Shown here: piece after piece, positions 23,092 to 34,254 of the stretch
Layout of the letters: the number at the start of each line of letters is the position of its first letter
Position numbering within the stretch: position 1 is the first letter of the stretch
Origin: Stromatinia cepivora
Taxonomy: Eukaryota; Ascomycota; Leotiomycetes; Helotiales; Sclerotiniaceae
Assembly (NCBI GenBank): GCA_014898415.1
Contig: RCTD01000019.1
Location: forward strand, 1 to 64,000
Direction: 5' to 3'
Length of the DNA: 64,000 nt
Program-made: the position numbers and the translations under genes
Notes under the pieces: generated by a model
Told to the model about the DNA's origin: nothing
Databases searched by the model: none
The model's input: only the letters and a program-made list of their open reading frames with translations

Positions 23092-24177
23092 ATGTTTTCG
23101 AATTCGCAATCTGGCTCAACATCCTCAGAAAGCGACCACGACGAAGACATGGAGACACACGCTGACCAGGTCTTAGGTACAATGAGACACAGCGAAAAGA
23201 AGATCAGGGAAATGAAGGAAATGAAGGACCTTTGCAAGAAACACTTGAATTGGGTGGTAACGCAACAGTTCAAAGGCTGAAAGTTGTTATGGGGGATTGT
23301 GTCTCCTTAGACATGATCGAACCCGTTACGTTAAACACGGCTGGCGAGAGTTTTATCGAGCAACTCAATGCGGGTGATCTATTCGGACGAGCGACTTTGT
23401 CCAAGATCACCCGGCGTGCAGAAGGCTTGGCGGTGTATACTTTCTTAAAGTTGATTGAGAAAGGCCGGTGCGAGTTGGCCTTAGCTGTAGCCGAAGCTAA
23501 TAACTTACAAAGTAATGGGGAGTAATTGCAGAGAAGAGGCGCATTGAGGAACAGAGAAGGAGAGATGAGGTGGTCCAGAGACTGACGAGAAAAGGACTTG
23601 AGATCCCGGCAGAGCTCTATGAGACCGGAGATTTCGTGGATGAATACACATTCCCAAGATGAACGAGCTACGCCACCGTCTGCAATACACCTGTTACAGG
23701 CCGTGAAGGTGTTGTTTGCGAAGTCGAAACTGAAAGGACTGAAATGGAAGAAAAGATAGGCGATATCTTCAGAAAGTTTCCCCTCGATGCCAAGGTCCTC
23801 ACAACGGAGAAGCTCACCGAGTATTTTCAGAGGGTGACCTCCACGAACCCTTCGGAGCAGGATGTGTTCATAGTGAACGAGAAAATGTACCACTTGTGCA
23901 TCTTCAACATAAACCATTTGCTTGTACAAAGCAAGCTTAAGGAGCCATCGAGATAAGGTATGGGAGGTTTTGGAGCAACTGGGGGGCATCGAGTCTTAGC
24001 GAAGACGAAGATACGGCACCAATGGTTGGATCAAATACAGATACAGCTAAAGAGGAAGAGCCCAAGCATGTCAATAAAAAGCGGCGCACCACTACGTTAA
24101 CTTCCAATCCTCCTCCACCAATGACTACGGCATCCTCAAAAGGCAAAACAAAGAAAGACATGGATAGCTTGGTTTAA
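23092..24177 (+). pseudogene. broken acidic coiled-coil protein gene, unrecognised
   Basis: Four plus-strand segments in changing frames look coding. 23,092-23,280 (MFSNSQSGSTSSESDHDED..) is acidic and Ser-rich. 23,226-23,511 holds ..MIEPVTLNTAGESFIEQLNAG... 23,532-23,956 holds KRRIEEQRRRDEVVQRL..LEIPAELYE and then MEEKIGDIFRKFPLDAK..EYFQRV, with one TGA at 23,660 that a single CGA-to-TGA change explains. 23,998-24,177 holds SEDEDTAPM..KKRRTTT..MDSLV. Segments two and three join in phase if the 20-nt GT..AG stretch 23,512-23,531 is removed. Segment one to two needs a 1-base shift near a duplicated GAAATGAAG at 23,205-23,225. Overall this reads as a decaying gene at the edge of a RIP-affected block. 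Function unknown. Confidence 0.5.
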
Positions 24178-24803
24178 CATAGCATGGAATGGCATGACAT
24201 GCGAAATATAAATGGTTTGGCAGTTAAAGTATCTAGTCACTTGACCCATTTCAAATCATCATGAAATTGCATAATGTTATAGAATCATCATTCCAAATTT
24301 GCTCTTGTGCCTCGGTCATAGATTCACATATAAGAGTAAAAGAAACTACGTTAAAATCACCAGTCTAATGATAAAGCCAAGAAGCTATTTTCTGTAGCTA
24401 GTTTTGCATCTTTCTAGCGCCTAGCTAATAATCTAACTAGATCTAGGCTTGAGATGAATCATGAGCTTGGTACTCGTAGATCGCTTGGTCCCTCTATGCA
24501 TTAGATGCGATATAAACCGAGTTAGCTTGAGCACCTCATTGATGTTCCGTAGTCAAATGGTCAGTACTAAAAAGAAAATAGCAATGCCTTTTCGAAAACC
24601 CCAGTTTGGTAATAGGATTGTAGGTAAATGAAGAGTACGATATTCTCCAACCTCCACACTCCACTAATTTTCGCTTATCCCTCAAAAACGCAAATCTTCG
24701 CTTACCCCACATTATCCACATTATCAAGCAAGCCCACACAATCAAGCCAAAAAAACCCACCAAAAGAATTCGTCCAAATTGAAAAAGGATAGTATAAAGA
24801 ACT
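24178..24803. other. intergenic, no gene seen
   Basis: Unique-looking sequence with repeated CTAGC/CTAG words near 24,400-24,450. No coding or RNA signal was recognised before the tRNA. Confidence 0.5.
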
Positions 24804-24906
24804 TTCCGAATCCGGGAATCGAACCCGGGGCTACTCGGGTCAGGTCATGTGACTTGGTCACGTGATTACTGAAAGCGAGTTATGTTAACCCCTACACTAA
24901 TTCGGA
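24804..24906 (-). tRNA. tRNA-Glu (anticodon UUC) with 31-nt intron
   Basis: On the minus strand the acceptor stem TCCGAAT (24,906-24,900) pairs with ATTCGGA (24,811-24,805). The D region holds GTGTAGGGGTTAACA. The anticodon stem ACTCG pairs with CGAGT (24,837-24,833), with loop CTTTCA and anticodon TTC at 24,873-24,871. The T arm CCGGG-TTCGATT-CCCGG is perfect. An intron of about 31 nt (24,839-24,869) sits one base 3' of the anticodon, the canonical eukaryotic position. It contains a TCACGTGACC..GGTCA-like palindrome able to form the helix used by the tRNA splicing endonuclease. The mature length is 72 nt before CCA. Confidence 0.92.
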
Positions 24907-25723
24907 TGAGTTGATGTTTGATAGAGGGATGTAGACCAGAAAGTTATATAAATAAATTTGGAGAAATGGGAAAAGGTGGTACAATATGGACGGAGCTTGG
25001 TGGCCAAGGTGCTGTGGATGCATGAAAGACATGGCATGAATGGTTGGTGGTGTCGTAACTGTGGAAAGCTGTGGTTTTGTTTTGGACTCAATTGACTTGG
25101 TTGCCTGTCTAATAAATTTCATTGGCCCTTGAATATGTTCCATTTCCAGCCACGGAGTTCACGATTCCAAGATACGTACCTTGATCATCTTAATAGCATA
25201 TATGGTAGGTACCCGTAACAGGTATCCAAATTGCGGATTTTCTGGCAGTACGAGTAATTGATTCAAGATACCTCGAATATGCTAACCATTCACTGGCATC
25301 TTCAAACTGATGCCAAAACGCCGTGACCACGTATCAGTGCGAGGTATGCACAGCAATTTGGATATCAAACACACTTTGACAAACGATCCGTCGGGCAATG
25401 ATCGCACAAAATGGCAGATCGAAATGAAGATACAGATAGATTCCTGAAAGGCGACTGCGAGCTCTGGGTCTTCCAGAATCTCCTGGACCCTTGCTCGAGC
25501 TTGAGGATGATGCCATTATTTCTTGAGATTTTGGAGCTTTGGGTCTACCTCGAGCGTCTGCTATACCTGGTCTCAGGATAGAAGTGATGAGCTTTCTTCA
25601 ACACCACGATTTGACTCGGATAATGTCACCAATTCGTTGCTACTCAGCCAAAGTCCAAACACAAACTCCATGATGCGTCGAATCCCACCACACCTCTGAC
25701 CTCAATAGCCCCAGTAACTTCGA
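24907..25723. other. intergenic, no confident gene
   Basis: Only short overlapping frames on both strands. The Pro/Thr-rich plus-strand frame ending near 25,740 (PTTPLTSIAPVTSTPVPQQ) may be the upstream, frameshifted part of the relic that follows. Confidence 0.4.
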
Positions 25724-26048
25724 CGCCGGTCCCTCAACAAAATTCAAACTCAAGGCTCAAGCAATCAAAGTTTCCAAACTCTTGTTCTGGCAACCTTCTC
25801 AAAATGATCTTCCGGGAGAACTTCCCTGGGCGGATTTTCTGTACGCAATGACTTGTACGGGCTTTGCGGTTGAGAAACAGTATGGTTCAGTATGGCAGTT
25901 TACATCTACGAAACTGGATGTTGAGCACAGTATCCAATTTCACGAGCCGCATCCTTCGGGGGAAATAGCTTTTCGCATTGCAAGGAGGATTGGCAGACGA
26001 TTAAGCAGATCGTATGGTTGGCATGGAGGTATGTTTGTTCTTGAGTAA
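25724..26048 (+). pseudogene. C-terminal relic of a fungal gene of unknown function
   Basis: A frame open from about 25,724 reads LKAQAIKVSKLLFWQP..DLPGELPWADFLYAMTCTGFAVEKQYGSVWQF..LDVEHSIQFHEPHP..RRIGRRLSRSYGWHGGMFVLE and stops at 26,046-26,048. I recall this arrangement (PGE.PW.DFL.AM...GF...K..GS.W.F, SI.FHEPHP, YGW.G..F) from the C-terminus of many uncharacterised ascomycete proteins. Here the N-terminal part is missing or frameshifted: the Pro/Thr-rich region just upstream is in another frame, and no start codon suits. Gene fragment or decayed gene. Confidence 0.5.
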
Positions 26049-26701
26049 GGATGAATTGCGCGCATATGCGATTGTGGGAGATGTAGATGCAAATGTACTT
26101 TGAAGGATGGGACATTCGGTTGTTAATGAGTGGATAGTTGGAGTGGATATTTGGGTCCCAGATGAGGAGTATGAACAATACGAAAAGTGTCGCGCGGGAG
26201 GTTCGGGCTATTATTTCGATAGACATAGGAAGGAGAGAAAAGTAATGGCGTAAACATAATCGATGACAAAAGGGACAGGATAAAGTGATGCATTCAAGTG
26301 AAATGCGCGCATGCCAAAAAAACAGGTAGAGAAATGGAAAGGTGGGAGTTCATAGATCATGTAAAATATCAAGATAGGCACTGATAAGAAAATAATTGTA
26401 CAGTCGGAAAATCGAAGGAAATGGAAAGAGACACCTAGTAAAGCGAAAATGCGCGAGGTACTTGGGGGAGGTGTAAAGTAGCATGTGAGGCAGGAGCTCG
26501 GCAAATGTGGAGAGAAGTAGCTGCGGAAATTAGAGACTATGAAAGAAGCCGGGTCTGTAACTTAAAACGTGCAAGTCTATCTAGATTTGACGTATTAAAT
26601 GGATTGATATGTAAAGGACATTCAAAAATCGATAACATTTTATCTTCGTACCGCAGTTTGGACTATTGACACTCGATGGCCCATCTCAATTTATACTAAT
26701 A
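26049..26701. other. intergenic, no gene seen
   Basis: No supported feature. It lies downstream of both the relic and SWF1 (convergent) and probably holds the SWF1 3' UTR. Confidence 0.5.
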
Positions 26702-28211
26702 CTATGTATCCGTCCCCTCCGCAAGTGTACTTCTCGTTCCTTCCAAGGGCACATTATCCTCTCTATCCAATCTATGATACACACCCTGTCTCCCCACAAA
26801 AACATCTTTCAAATTATCTACAAATCCAATATCATATAAATTCTCAATATCTTTCAAACCCCACACCCGTTCCCATTCTCCATCTCCAATAGCCCCTACA
26901 GGATCCTGTCCATCTGCTGTACGCAAAACTATTTGTTGACTTTCTGCTGGCCAATGTGTCCATGCTGGTTCTATTCGTAAGTTTTTCTCTCGATTCTCGG
27001 AGAGAGCGCGTTTAAAGACGTAGCCTTCAGACATCTCGATACCCCAGTCGGACCATTTCATACTTTCGTTGGTGGTGGTACCGCACCAGATTAGGTAGAT
27101 GTGATATGAGGAGAGGCCGTAAACTAATGGGGTAATGAGGAAACACAGGAGAGTTATAGAACCAATCTGAGTGTGTTCTTGGAGAGCCGATCCCCAGATT
27201 GAGAAGTAACGAGACCATGTAAAACCGAATCCTGCAGAGGACCATTCAGGGTATTCTGCAGTGATGAAAGTGGAGAGGATTGAATTGCCAATGTACACAG
27301 CATAACTGGTGAGATTGCCAGTGGTCAGAAGTAGAAGTAGAAACCAATGATGGTTGTTGTAACCGACGCAATTATTGATGAACACGCAATGGTGATCACA
27401 TTTTGCGATGCAGCGTTTGCAAACATGACAATGCTTGGATCGGGCAGGTTTCAGTAGCTGACATGTTCGACAAGGGTTACCGGGATGGAAAATGGTGTAG
27501 TCGTAAGGATAAATACTCATTTGGTGGACGTGGTTCGAAGGCGTGATATAGCCTGGATCACGAGAAGCTGCCAGATAGAGGAAGCCGTATGGTAATGCCA
27601 AAGCAATAATTGCTTTTATTTTCCGGGATGTGCTCATAAGTGGCCATGCTGGAGGTAAGAACAAAATTTCGGATATGGCAAGTAGGAGAATGAAAAATAT
27701 CTTGCGGGCTGTTAGCATGGGTAGGGACTCCGCGTCCCCACAATTTGAAGACCGGCCGCATACCAAGGAAGTTATGTATTGCCAATGCGATGATACAAGC
27801 TGTGCTTGTTCGAAGCACATCAATCTAAGGCACGCACTACTCCATTAGATGATACAGGGCAATACACACTAGTCACTTGACTTTGTGCTTGTTTTAAATC
27901 AAAATAAAAGTAATCTTACCATCACAACAGGATGACGGTCATTCCATAATGTATGAGCCAGTCTTCCTATTGAAGCACTGAGACGACCATTGGTTAACCT
28001 CTTATCAGCAGCTCTAAACCCACGAGGAATATGAACCCATATCACTCGATGTAAACTACCTATCGGTGTATTCCTTTCAACCCGTAAGCAGATGTCCTAT
28101 GAAATTTAATAAGACGGAATACCTTAATGCTGGAAGCCTGCCAAAGAAAGCAACGAATGTGAAAAAAGAAAGAACTAGAATGGCTATGGCCACATTTCGA
28201 ACAGTCCCCAT
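26702..28211 (-). CDS. SWF1: DHHC palmitoyltransferase, Swf1 type
   Basis: The model is complement(join(26702..27700,27920..28073,28123..28211)), 413 residues. The first exon starts MGTVRNVAIAILV, a signal-anchor-like helix. The 219-nt second intron ends GCTAACAGCCCGCAAG and joins HPVVM to IFFILLLAISEILFLP in phase. The Cys-rich domain (about 158-206) is CRTCQLLKPARSKHCHVCKRCIAKCDHHCVFINNCVGYNNHHWF, written here only as landmarks: CRTC, HC..C..C, DHHC (183-186), NNCVG. Four hydrophobic segments flank it. The order of landmarks and the YTIFHPG.PCRTC lead-in fit Swf1, the ER enzyme that S-acylates SNAREs near their membrane anchors. The C-terminal cytosolic tail is about 130 residues and carries WGIEMSEGYVFKR. 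Divergent from RAP1 across 466 bases. Confidence 0.92.
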
Positions 28212-28677
28212 ATTTTGGTGAAATTTGATTGTTTTCTATATAATCATGAAATGGTAATGAATGTCAGAAATAAGAAATCAATAAACACAGTCCTGATACG
28301 AGTATTAAGGTTTACGTGAGCATGATGGGCCTTTGCTCCCGTTTCGTGTTTGATATCGGTACTTTATCTTTGCCAAGCCCGATATTGTCAAGGGGTCGTC
28401 AGCTGATTTCGCGACCGCAAGTAGAAGCTTCTGAGCGCGTCAAATGTTCAACTATCTACGCAGGTACTCAGATATTCAATATCACATACTTCGCGAAGAA
28501 TAACCTTTACACCACAATTCACTTCTATGGATTCTTTCCAAAAGGGCCAGTGGATCATCTTGGACGCAGCAACCACTTTTGAAAGTTTTCACTGACCTAG
28601 TCCCTTTACAATTAACTTTAGACCCTCAAGCAACGACTTGCGACAGGCAAATCTTTCCGGTCCCAAAGGCCGAAACC
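28212..28677. promoter_or_regulatory. shared divergent promoter of SWF1 and RAP1
   Basis: 466 bases between the two start codons. No TATA box near either start is convincing. The short plus-strand frames here look non-coding. Confidence 0.5.
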
Positions 28678-31356
28678 ATGGCATCTATTGTATATGAAGG
28701 TTTTGGTGGTGGAGGAGCACTCTTTGAAGGCATGAAGTTCTTCATTCTTCGGCGAGTGCCTATGCGCTCAAGGTGGATAGAGTTAATTCAAGTAAGGGTG
28801 TCGTTAGAATGGAGGAAAAGAAACGTGCTAATTTTGCGACAACAGTCAAATGGGGGTGAAGTAACAAAGTTCGAAAAGAAGGCCGAAATTATAATCGCAG
28901 ATGGTGCGCGAAAATATGCGCCGCCGGGATCTATTTCATGGAAGTTTATTGAAGAATCTGCGAAAGCTGGGAAACTGGCAGACATCGAAGCACATCGATG
29001 TGGTGCACAATCGGGGACGATTAGTGAACGAGCAACTGCACAGCCCGCAAAAACTACGCGCACACCTTATACAGCTGAGGATGACCGCATTTTGACTAAA
29101 TGGGTCTTGAAGGCAGAGCGAATGGGGCGGTCTACGAAGGGTAATCAAATATACATGGAATTAGCGGCGCGGGTATGTGTACTACGTTAGATTTAAAGCA
29201 TTTTTGCGGAATTTAGGTTGATGTTTGTTACAGTATCCCCATCATACATATCAATCCTGGCTAGATCATTGGAAGCGGTATCTTCTACCTCGCCATGAGG
29301 CAGGAAAATTACATTACGAGGCAGAGGATGGTGACTCACCATCCCCCAGAAGGCAACCAAAACCTGCTAGAAAGGAGCCCGCGAAGCCTCCCCCAACACG
29401 AAGTTCCCATGAACGTGTACAAACTGGTGCACCAAAAGAAAGAGTCCCGGTCCCCGACTCGTCATCTCTTCCAAGGCATTCAAGCTCCCGATCATCGCGG
29501 CCGGCACTTTCAAAGGCCTCATCCCCCGAGGTGGATACAAGAAAGCCTGTAGATGAGCGACCTTTTACAAAAGAGGACGACAGTTCTCTTCAGAAAGAGT
29601 TTGTGGCAATTTGCAATATTGATCCCAATAAAGAGATTGCGGCTTGGGAGGCGTGGACTCGAGCAGTAAGTTTAATATCAATAATCTATATGTAACACAC
29701 TGATGTCAAGGCACGCAGCATCCTGATCATACCGCCCAAGAATGGCGGAACTATTTCCACGAAGACTTTTACCCTCGAGAAATGAAAGAAAGGGAAAGGA
29801 AAAAACAGACAAGAATTAAGCCTGTGTCATCGACAATTAGTCGGCATGCTTCTAGTCCCTCACAAGATGAAGGTAGTAAAACATCCACGCGAACAAAGCA
29901 TTCTACCAACAAGCCCGAGAAAGCTTCAGTAGAGACCACTGTCAAAAGCCCGGTTACGCCTTCTCAGACTGCTAAATCAAGAGCCCATCATGAGCCAAAG
30001 GCACCAGAGGTTATGTCAGGGAAAATTGATTTGGAACAAAGGCCTTTTACGAACTCTCTTCTGAAGGAAGAGGCATATTTTACGCATACCCTGAAAGAAT
30101 TCTCGGAAGTCTTGGGATTTGAACCTGATGACTTGAACTTTTATCCCGAAGTTTGCGGAAAAGAGATTTCTATTTTCAAACTCTGGCAGATCGTTATGTT
30201 ATTTGGTGGCTTTGCAAAGACAAACGCTGAAAGTCGATGGCAAGAGGTAGCTGATCGGCTAAGCTTTCCCATTGCAAACCGTGCCAAGGCTGCTAAAGAT
30301 TTGAAGAATTGTTATGAAGAAATACTATCTGAATTGGAAACAGCAGTTAATGAGGCCCAGAACGACACAGAGAATCCTGAATTTACTGCCTCTCAAGAAG
30401 AAATTATGATAGCATCACAGCTCGAAGATACGATTTCACGCAGTGTTCAGAGATCCTCGGGTCATGACGAGGGTATAGAGGACGATGATGAGGTTTCAAA
30501 GCTACCACCGCCGAGGATTAAATCCAAGCAACCGTTGACCACGTCAACCAAGAAACGCACAAATGACTCCGACGGCTTATCTAACCATAGCGAGTCTTCT
30601 GCGACTAAGCCCGAAACCAAGCGTCGTAAGATTCATAAGGGCAAAGGTAAAGAAGTAGAAATTCCATCCACTCCAGAACATGTTTTCAATGCTATACAAC
30701 CACATATGAGTCATCATACAACCCCACCTAAATACCAGTTTGATGACAGTAGCGACGATAATAGGAGCGATCGTGAAGCCCGAGAAAGATTTCCTCGTAT
30801 TCAGCAAAAGAAACCAGAAGGGTCATCTCGGAAACCTTCAGCCAAAAAACCTTTACTCGAGCCAGAGACGCAAGATTTTCATTATCCAGACATTGCTAAA
30901 GAAGCCTCGATAGCATCTCCAACTCCAGCTCCAAAAAAAAGAGCTGCAAATAATATCATTGATTTAAGTAAAGATTCATCTACAGAGTCGGAACCGGAAC
31001 CAGAATCAGAATCAGATTCGGAAGACTCAGTTAACGCCGAGTTCGCCAAATATCTGGAGCTTGGCTATTCCCGTGAAATCATAGCGGAAGCTCTCATTGC
31101 ATCGACTTACGTATATGACGTTGCAAGCGTGATTATGGAACAATTGAAAATGGGCCACGATATACCGGATAATATGGAAGGAGCTTGGACTAAAAGGGAT
31201 GACGATGCGCTATTGAAGAAAAGGGGGCCAGAGTATGAGAGGATCAGGGAGAAACATGGTGATGAGAGGATTGCTGCGAGGAAGAAGTTTAATCGTCATA
31301 TTCAGAGTCTTCAACAATTGGATGGAGCTGGGGAAATTGGTGATAGTGAGAGATAG
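28678..31356 (+). CDS. RAP1: telomere-binding protein Rap1 (BRCT, Myb-like, ARID-like and RCT domains)
   Basis: The model is join(28678..29172,29234..29665,29719..31356), 854 residues. Introns of 61 and 53 nt keep frame. Domains: BRCT-like at about 1-110 (SIVYEGFGGGGALFEGMKFFI..ISWKFIEESAKAGKL); a Rap1 Myb/homeodomain at about 125-186 (RTPYTAEDDRILTKWV..YPHHTYQSWLDHWKRYL); a second Myb-like repeat at about 274-328 (RPFTKEDDSSLQKEF..HPDHTAQEWRNYFHEDFYP); an ARID/BRIGHT-like region at about 420-520 (PEVCGKEISIFKLWQIVMLFGGF..SRWQEVADRL); a Lys/Ser-rich linker with a nuclear-signal-like KRRKIHKGKGKEVE; and the Rap1 C-terminal domain at about 748-854 (LGYSREIIAEALIASTY..MGHDIPDNMEGAWTKRDDDAL). Rap1 organises telomeric chromatin. 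Fungal orthologues bind DNA or are recruited by other telomere proteins; which applies here is unknown. Confidence 0.9.
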
Positions 31357-33199
31357 GGAAGGATTCTTGTGACAATAATGATTTGGGATGTAGCACATAG
31401 AGGTGCGCAGTGGAGTGCAAAATAAAACGAGGGTGTAAGGTTATTTTACAGTCTGTCTTTTGATTTGGGAACATAGTTCACTAGCATATGATACCCAGGA
31501 ATGGGGCGGGGCGTTGCAGTGCGGGCGAATGGCTAACGTTTTATTTTATCTTGCTTTGGGACCATCATTATTTATTTATATTTAGTCATTTTTTGGGCCA
31601 TATAATATTAAAAGAACATTGGGCTCTCTCTCATCTGTGCTGAAGTAGCATGTGTATATCCTGTTGCCGTACCGTTCGCTCGATGAGCTTTAAGGCTAAG
31701 CATAGTAGCAATTGCGTGAGAATCCATGTTTAAATAGAGGTATGAAAATTAAATACACTGTTGTTGGAATATGATACATGGGATACTAAGCAGGGAATAG
31801 TGACTTGCTACAAGTATTACAACTTTTATCATTTCTCAAGAATGTAAGATCAGAGTGCTCGACACTTCTAACTGTGGTATACGACCTTGTTATGGCACCC
31901 TCGAGTGGGGATCTGAAGTTCAAACCTAAGATCAGCCGCTTATTAGTTGCAGACTTGCAATCTTGCAGTCTTGTTAGTTTATACATATTCACATGAGGAA
32001 ATTATATGGGATTCGAGGTTGAGGATGTTTTAAGTAAGAGAAGAAAATTAATTTGCGGTAGGTATGAAATTCGAGCCCTAGCTGTTGCTGTTGCTTGTAA
32101 AATATCTAAGGAGACAACTAGTAAAATATGTTTTGGGGATACACCCCCACATAAGTATCTAGTTAGTAGTGACACATTCTCTTAGAGCTATGAAAATTTC
32201 TCAAGAGTCCGCTCCAAGATACACAGAAAAAGTAGAGTATCAACATTGGTGTATTTCTGGCTCAGAATGGTAGACCTTTCAACCCCAAGGAATAAGCATA
32301 CACGAACACAGGATGGTTCAGTGGACTAATTTAGAAAGAAACGGTGTCGGAAGCAGGAATGTGGCATGATGGAAGGAATACATAAGAAGGAAATGGTGGG
32401 GATCCAAAGAGAGCCTCTACTTGAGGAAAAAATCAATCAAGACATTTTTAGATACACATTCGCAAGATTAGAAAGATCAAAGATTCAAAGGAGAAGGAAT
32501 CATCTGGTGCATGATATTAGACTTTTGTGTAATATCTTGTTTGTGTCTTTTTCATTTCTTCATCGAATCTACCTAATGAATTCATGACAGTATGCAATGA
32601 AAGGTCAGCGTGTATTCTAGAATGCATCCTCCTTCCCACCACTACTGGGGCGTCTCTTGCCCTTGCTCTTGGATAGAGTTTCGAGACCCTAGACATCTGG
32701 TAGTAGTTTCTATTTTGGCAAATGGAGTGACCGGAATTGGTTTTATGTTGCGCCATAGATGACAAAATAGTTAGACCAGAGAAAAAGTTGGTATCATCCA
32801 CTGGCGTCTCGATGTTATTTTGATACATAATTATAATAACCACAATCAATTGAAATCCTTGCTATATAAACTCATTTATTTAGTATCGCGTTCACACTTG
32901 CTTTCAGACTTCTTCGATGGAAATCAAGTCAATCAAGTCTGCCTCTATGGTAAAATGGAAAGATGGACACCGCTTTGTTGCCTCGATGCCATGTCTTAAT
33001 ACTGGTGGAGTGTTAGATTCTCCTTGCGGAAGCGCCGATCATTTACCAAACCCGACTCACAAGCTTGAGAACAATTAGGAAGTGCTTTTGTAACAGATAT
33101 GCTAGAGTGAGAGGTCTAGGAACCTCGTAATGAGCCTATTTATTGAAATCGCATATACATTAAATTATTGGTTGTAGCTCTTCCATCACGATTATTCTA
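31357..33199. other. long intergenic stretch, no gene seen
   Basis: About 1.8 kb of ordinary base composition without a coding signal longer than about 110 codons. No homologous segment or RNA fold was recognised. Transcription terminators for RAP1 presumably lie in the first 200 bases. Confidence 0.45.
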
Positions 33200-33635
33200 C
33201 GGAGGTTGATAGGGTAAGTATTGTAAGACATACCAAAAAATGATTGTATTTGGTTTTACAAATAGAGGTTTTGATCAATAATATTATTATATTAATTGAA
33301 AATTTGTATAATGAAATCTAAATGATTAAAGTATTACAAATTCTTAATTATTTATTTAAAATCATTCAAAATCATTCAAAATTATTAATTTTTTATTCAA
33401 AAATCTATTTTAAAATTATTAAAAAAGATTATATAAATTTTAAAAACTTTAAAATTATCAAATTGTTGAAATTTTATTGAAATCCTCAAAATATAATCAA
33501 GATTTTCAAAATTCGAAATTTGAAAAAAGAATAATTTAATATCTATTCAAATTATTTAAAATAATATCAAAAGATAGGAAAAACAATGATATATAAATAA
33601 AAAATGTCTTACAATACTTACCCCATCAATCTCCG
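33200..33635. mobile_element. 436-bp MITE with TA target duplication (Tc1/mariner-like)
   Basis: Terminal inverted repeats of about 32 bases: CGGAGGTTGATAGGGTAAGT.. at 33,200 and, on the minus strand from 33,635, CGGAGATTGATGGGGTAAGT... The two mismatches are both G/A. TA flanks each end (33,198-33,199 and 33,636-33,637). The interior is almost pure A/T, with short palindromic AAAATT words and no frame. Confidence 0.75.
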
Positions 33636-34254
33636 TATATCCGATCCAAAATTATGTGTTATTTTGATACCGTTCAAGCTTTTTGACCTAAAAAATCAAT
33701 TTGGTCTTCATAGTCAGCTAGTGCTGACATGCGTCTACGTGGGTCTATTCACAGGGACCTCTGAATACCCACCTGCATCAGGATCGTTTCTTATTTATTC
33801 ATTAACTAAATTAAAATTGTTGCTGACAGCATCTCTTTGAACGATCATCAGTTTGACCGGGGATTTTTATACAAATTTGCCGTGAGAATAACCATATAAG
33901 AGCCGCAACGCGCCATTTTGCATTCGCTACACTCTGCAGTGTGCAAATTATGGCAAGGTGTGATTAGCGACCCCTGGTCTTCCATGTGCCAGAGCGCCAA
34001 TACAATCGCTCTCCCCTGTTGACGCGCTCGCCCTGAGCCTGGTAAAGTGGAGGTAGTGGATCTGTGACAGCCGTTGTTGACAGGATCAAGAGTGGAAGGG
34101 TGAGAGCTACTATTTTATGGTATATTAATTGGACAACAAAACGGACGGCACTGCCGCCGTGGTTTTTAAGATAGTTTTTCAACAATTACCTTTCAAGTAT
34201 CCCGACCTTGCGAATTTAAGTACGTAGCGGTAAGATATCACAGTTCTAAGCAAG
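33636..34254. other. upstream region of the membrane-protein gene, no gene seen
   Basis: No gene supported. It includes a pyrimidine/purine patch at 33,960-34,080. Confidence 0.4.

Noticed and set aside
23270..23989. 239-codon open frame on the minus strand
   Set aside because: The longest frame locally, but its composition (Ser/Leu/Cys-rich, no motif) is that of an antisense shadow. The plus-strand frames show coherent charged coiled-coil sequence.
27701..27823. Upstream extension of the SWF1 third exon as coding (MMCFEQAQL..)
   Set aside because: The stretch lies between a good donor at 27,919 and acceptor at 27,701 with a GCTAACAG branch point. Skipping it joins a hydrophobic helix in phase, so it is intron.
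28316..28582. Small gene between SWF1 and RAP1
   Set aside because: The frame lies in a 466-base divergent promoter and shows no motif.
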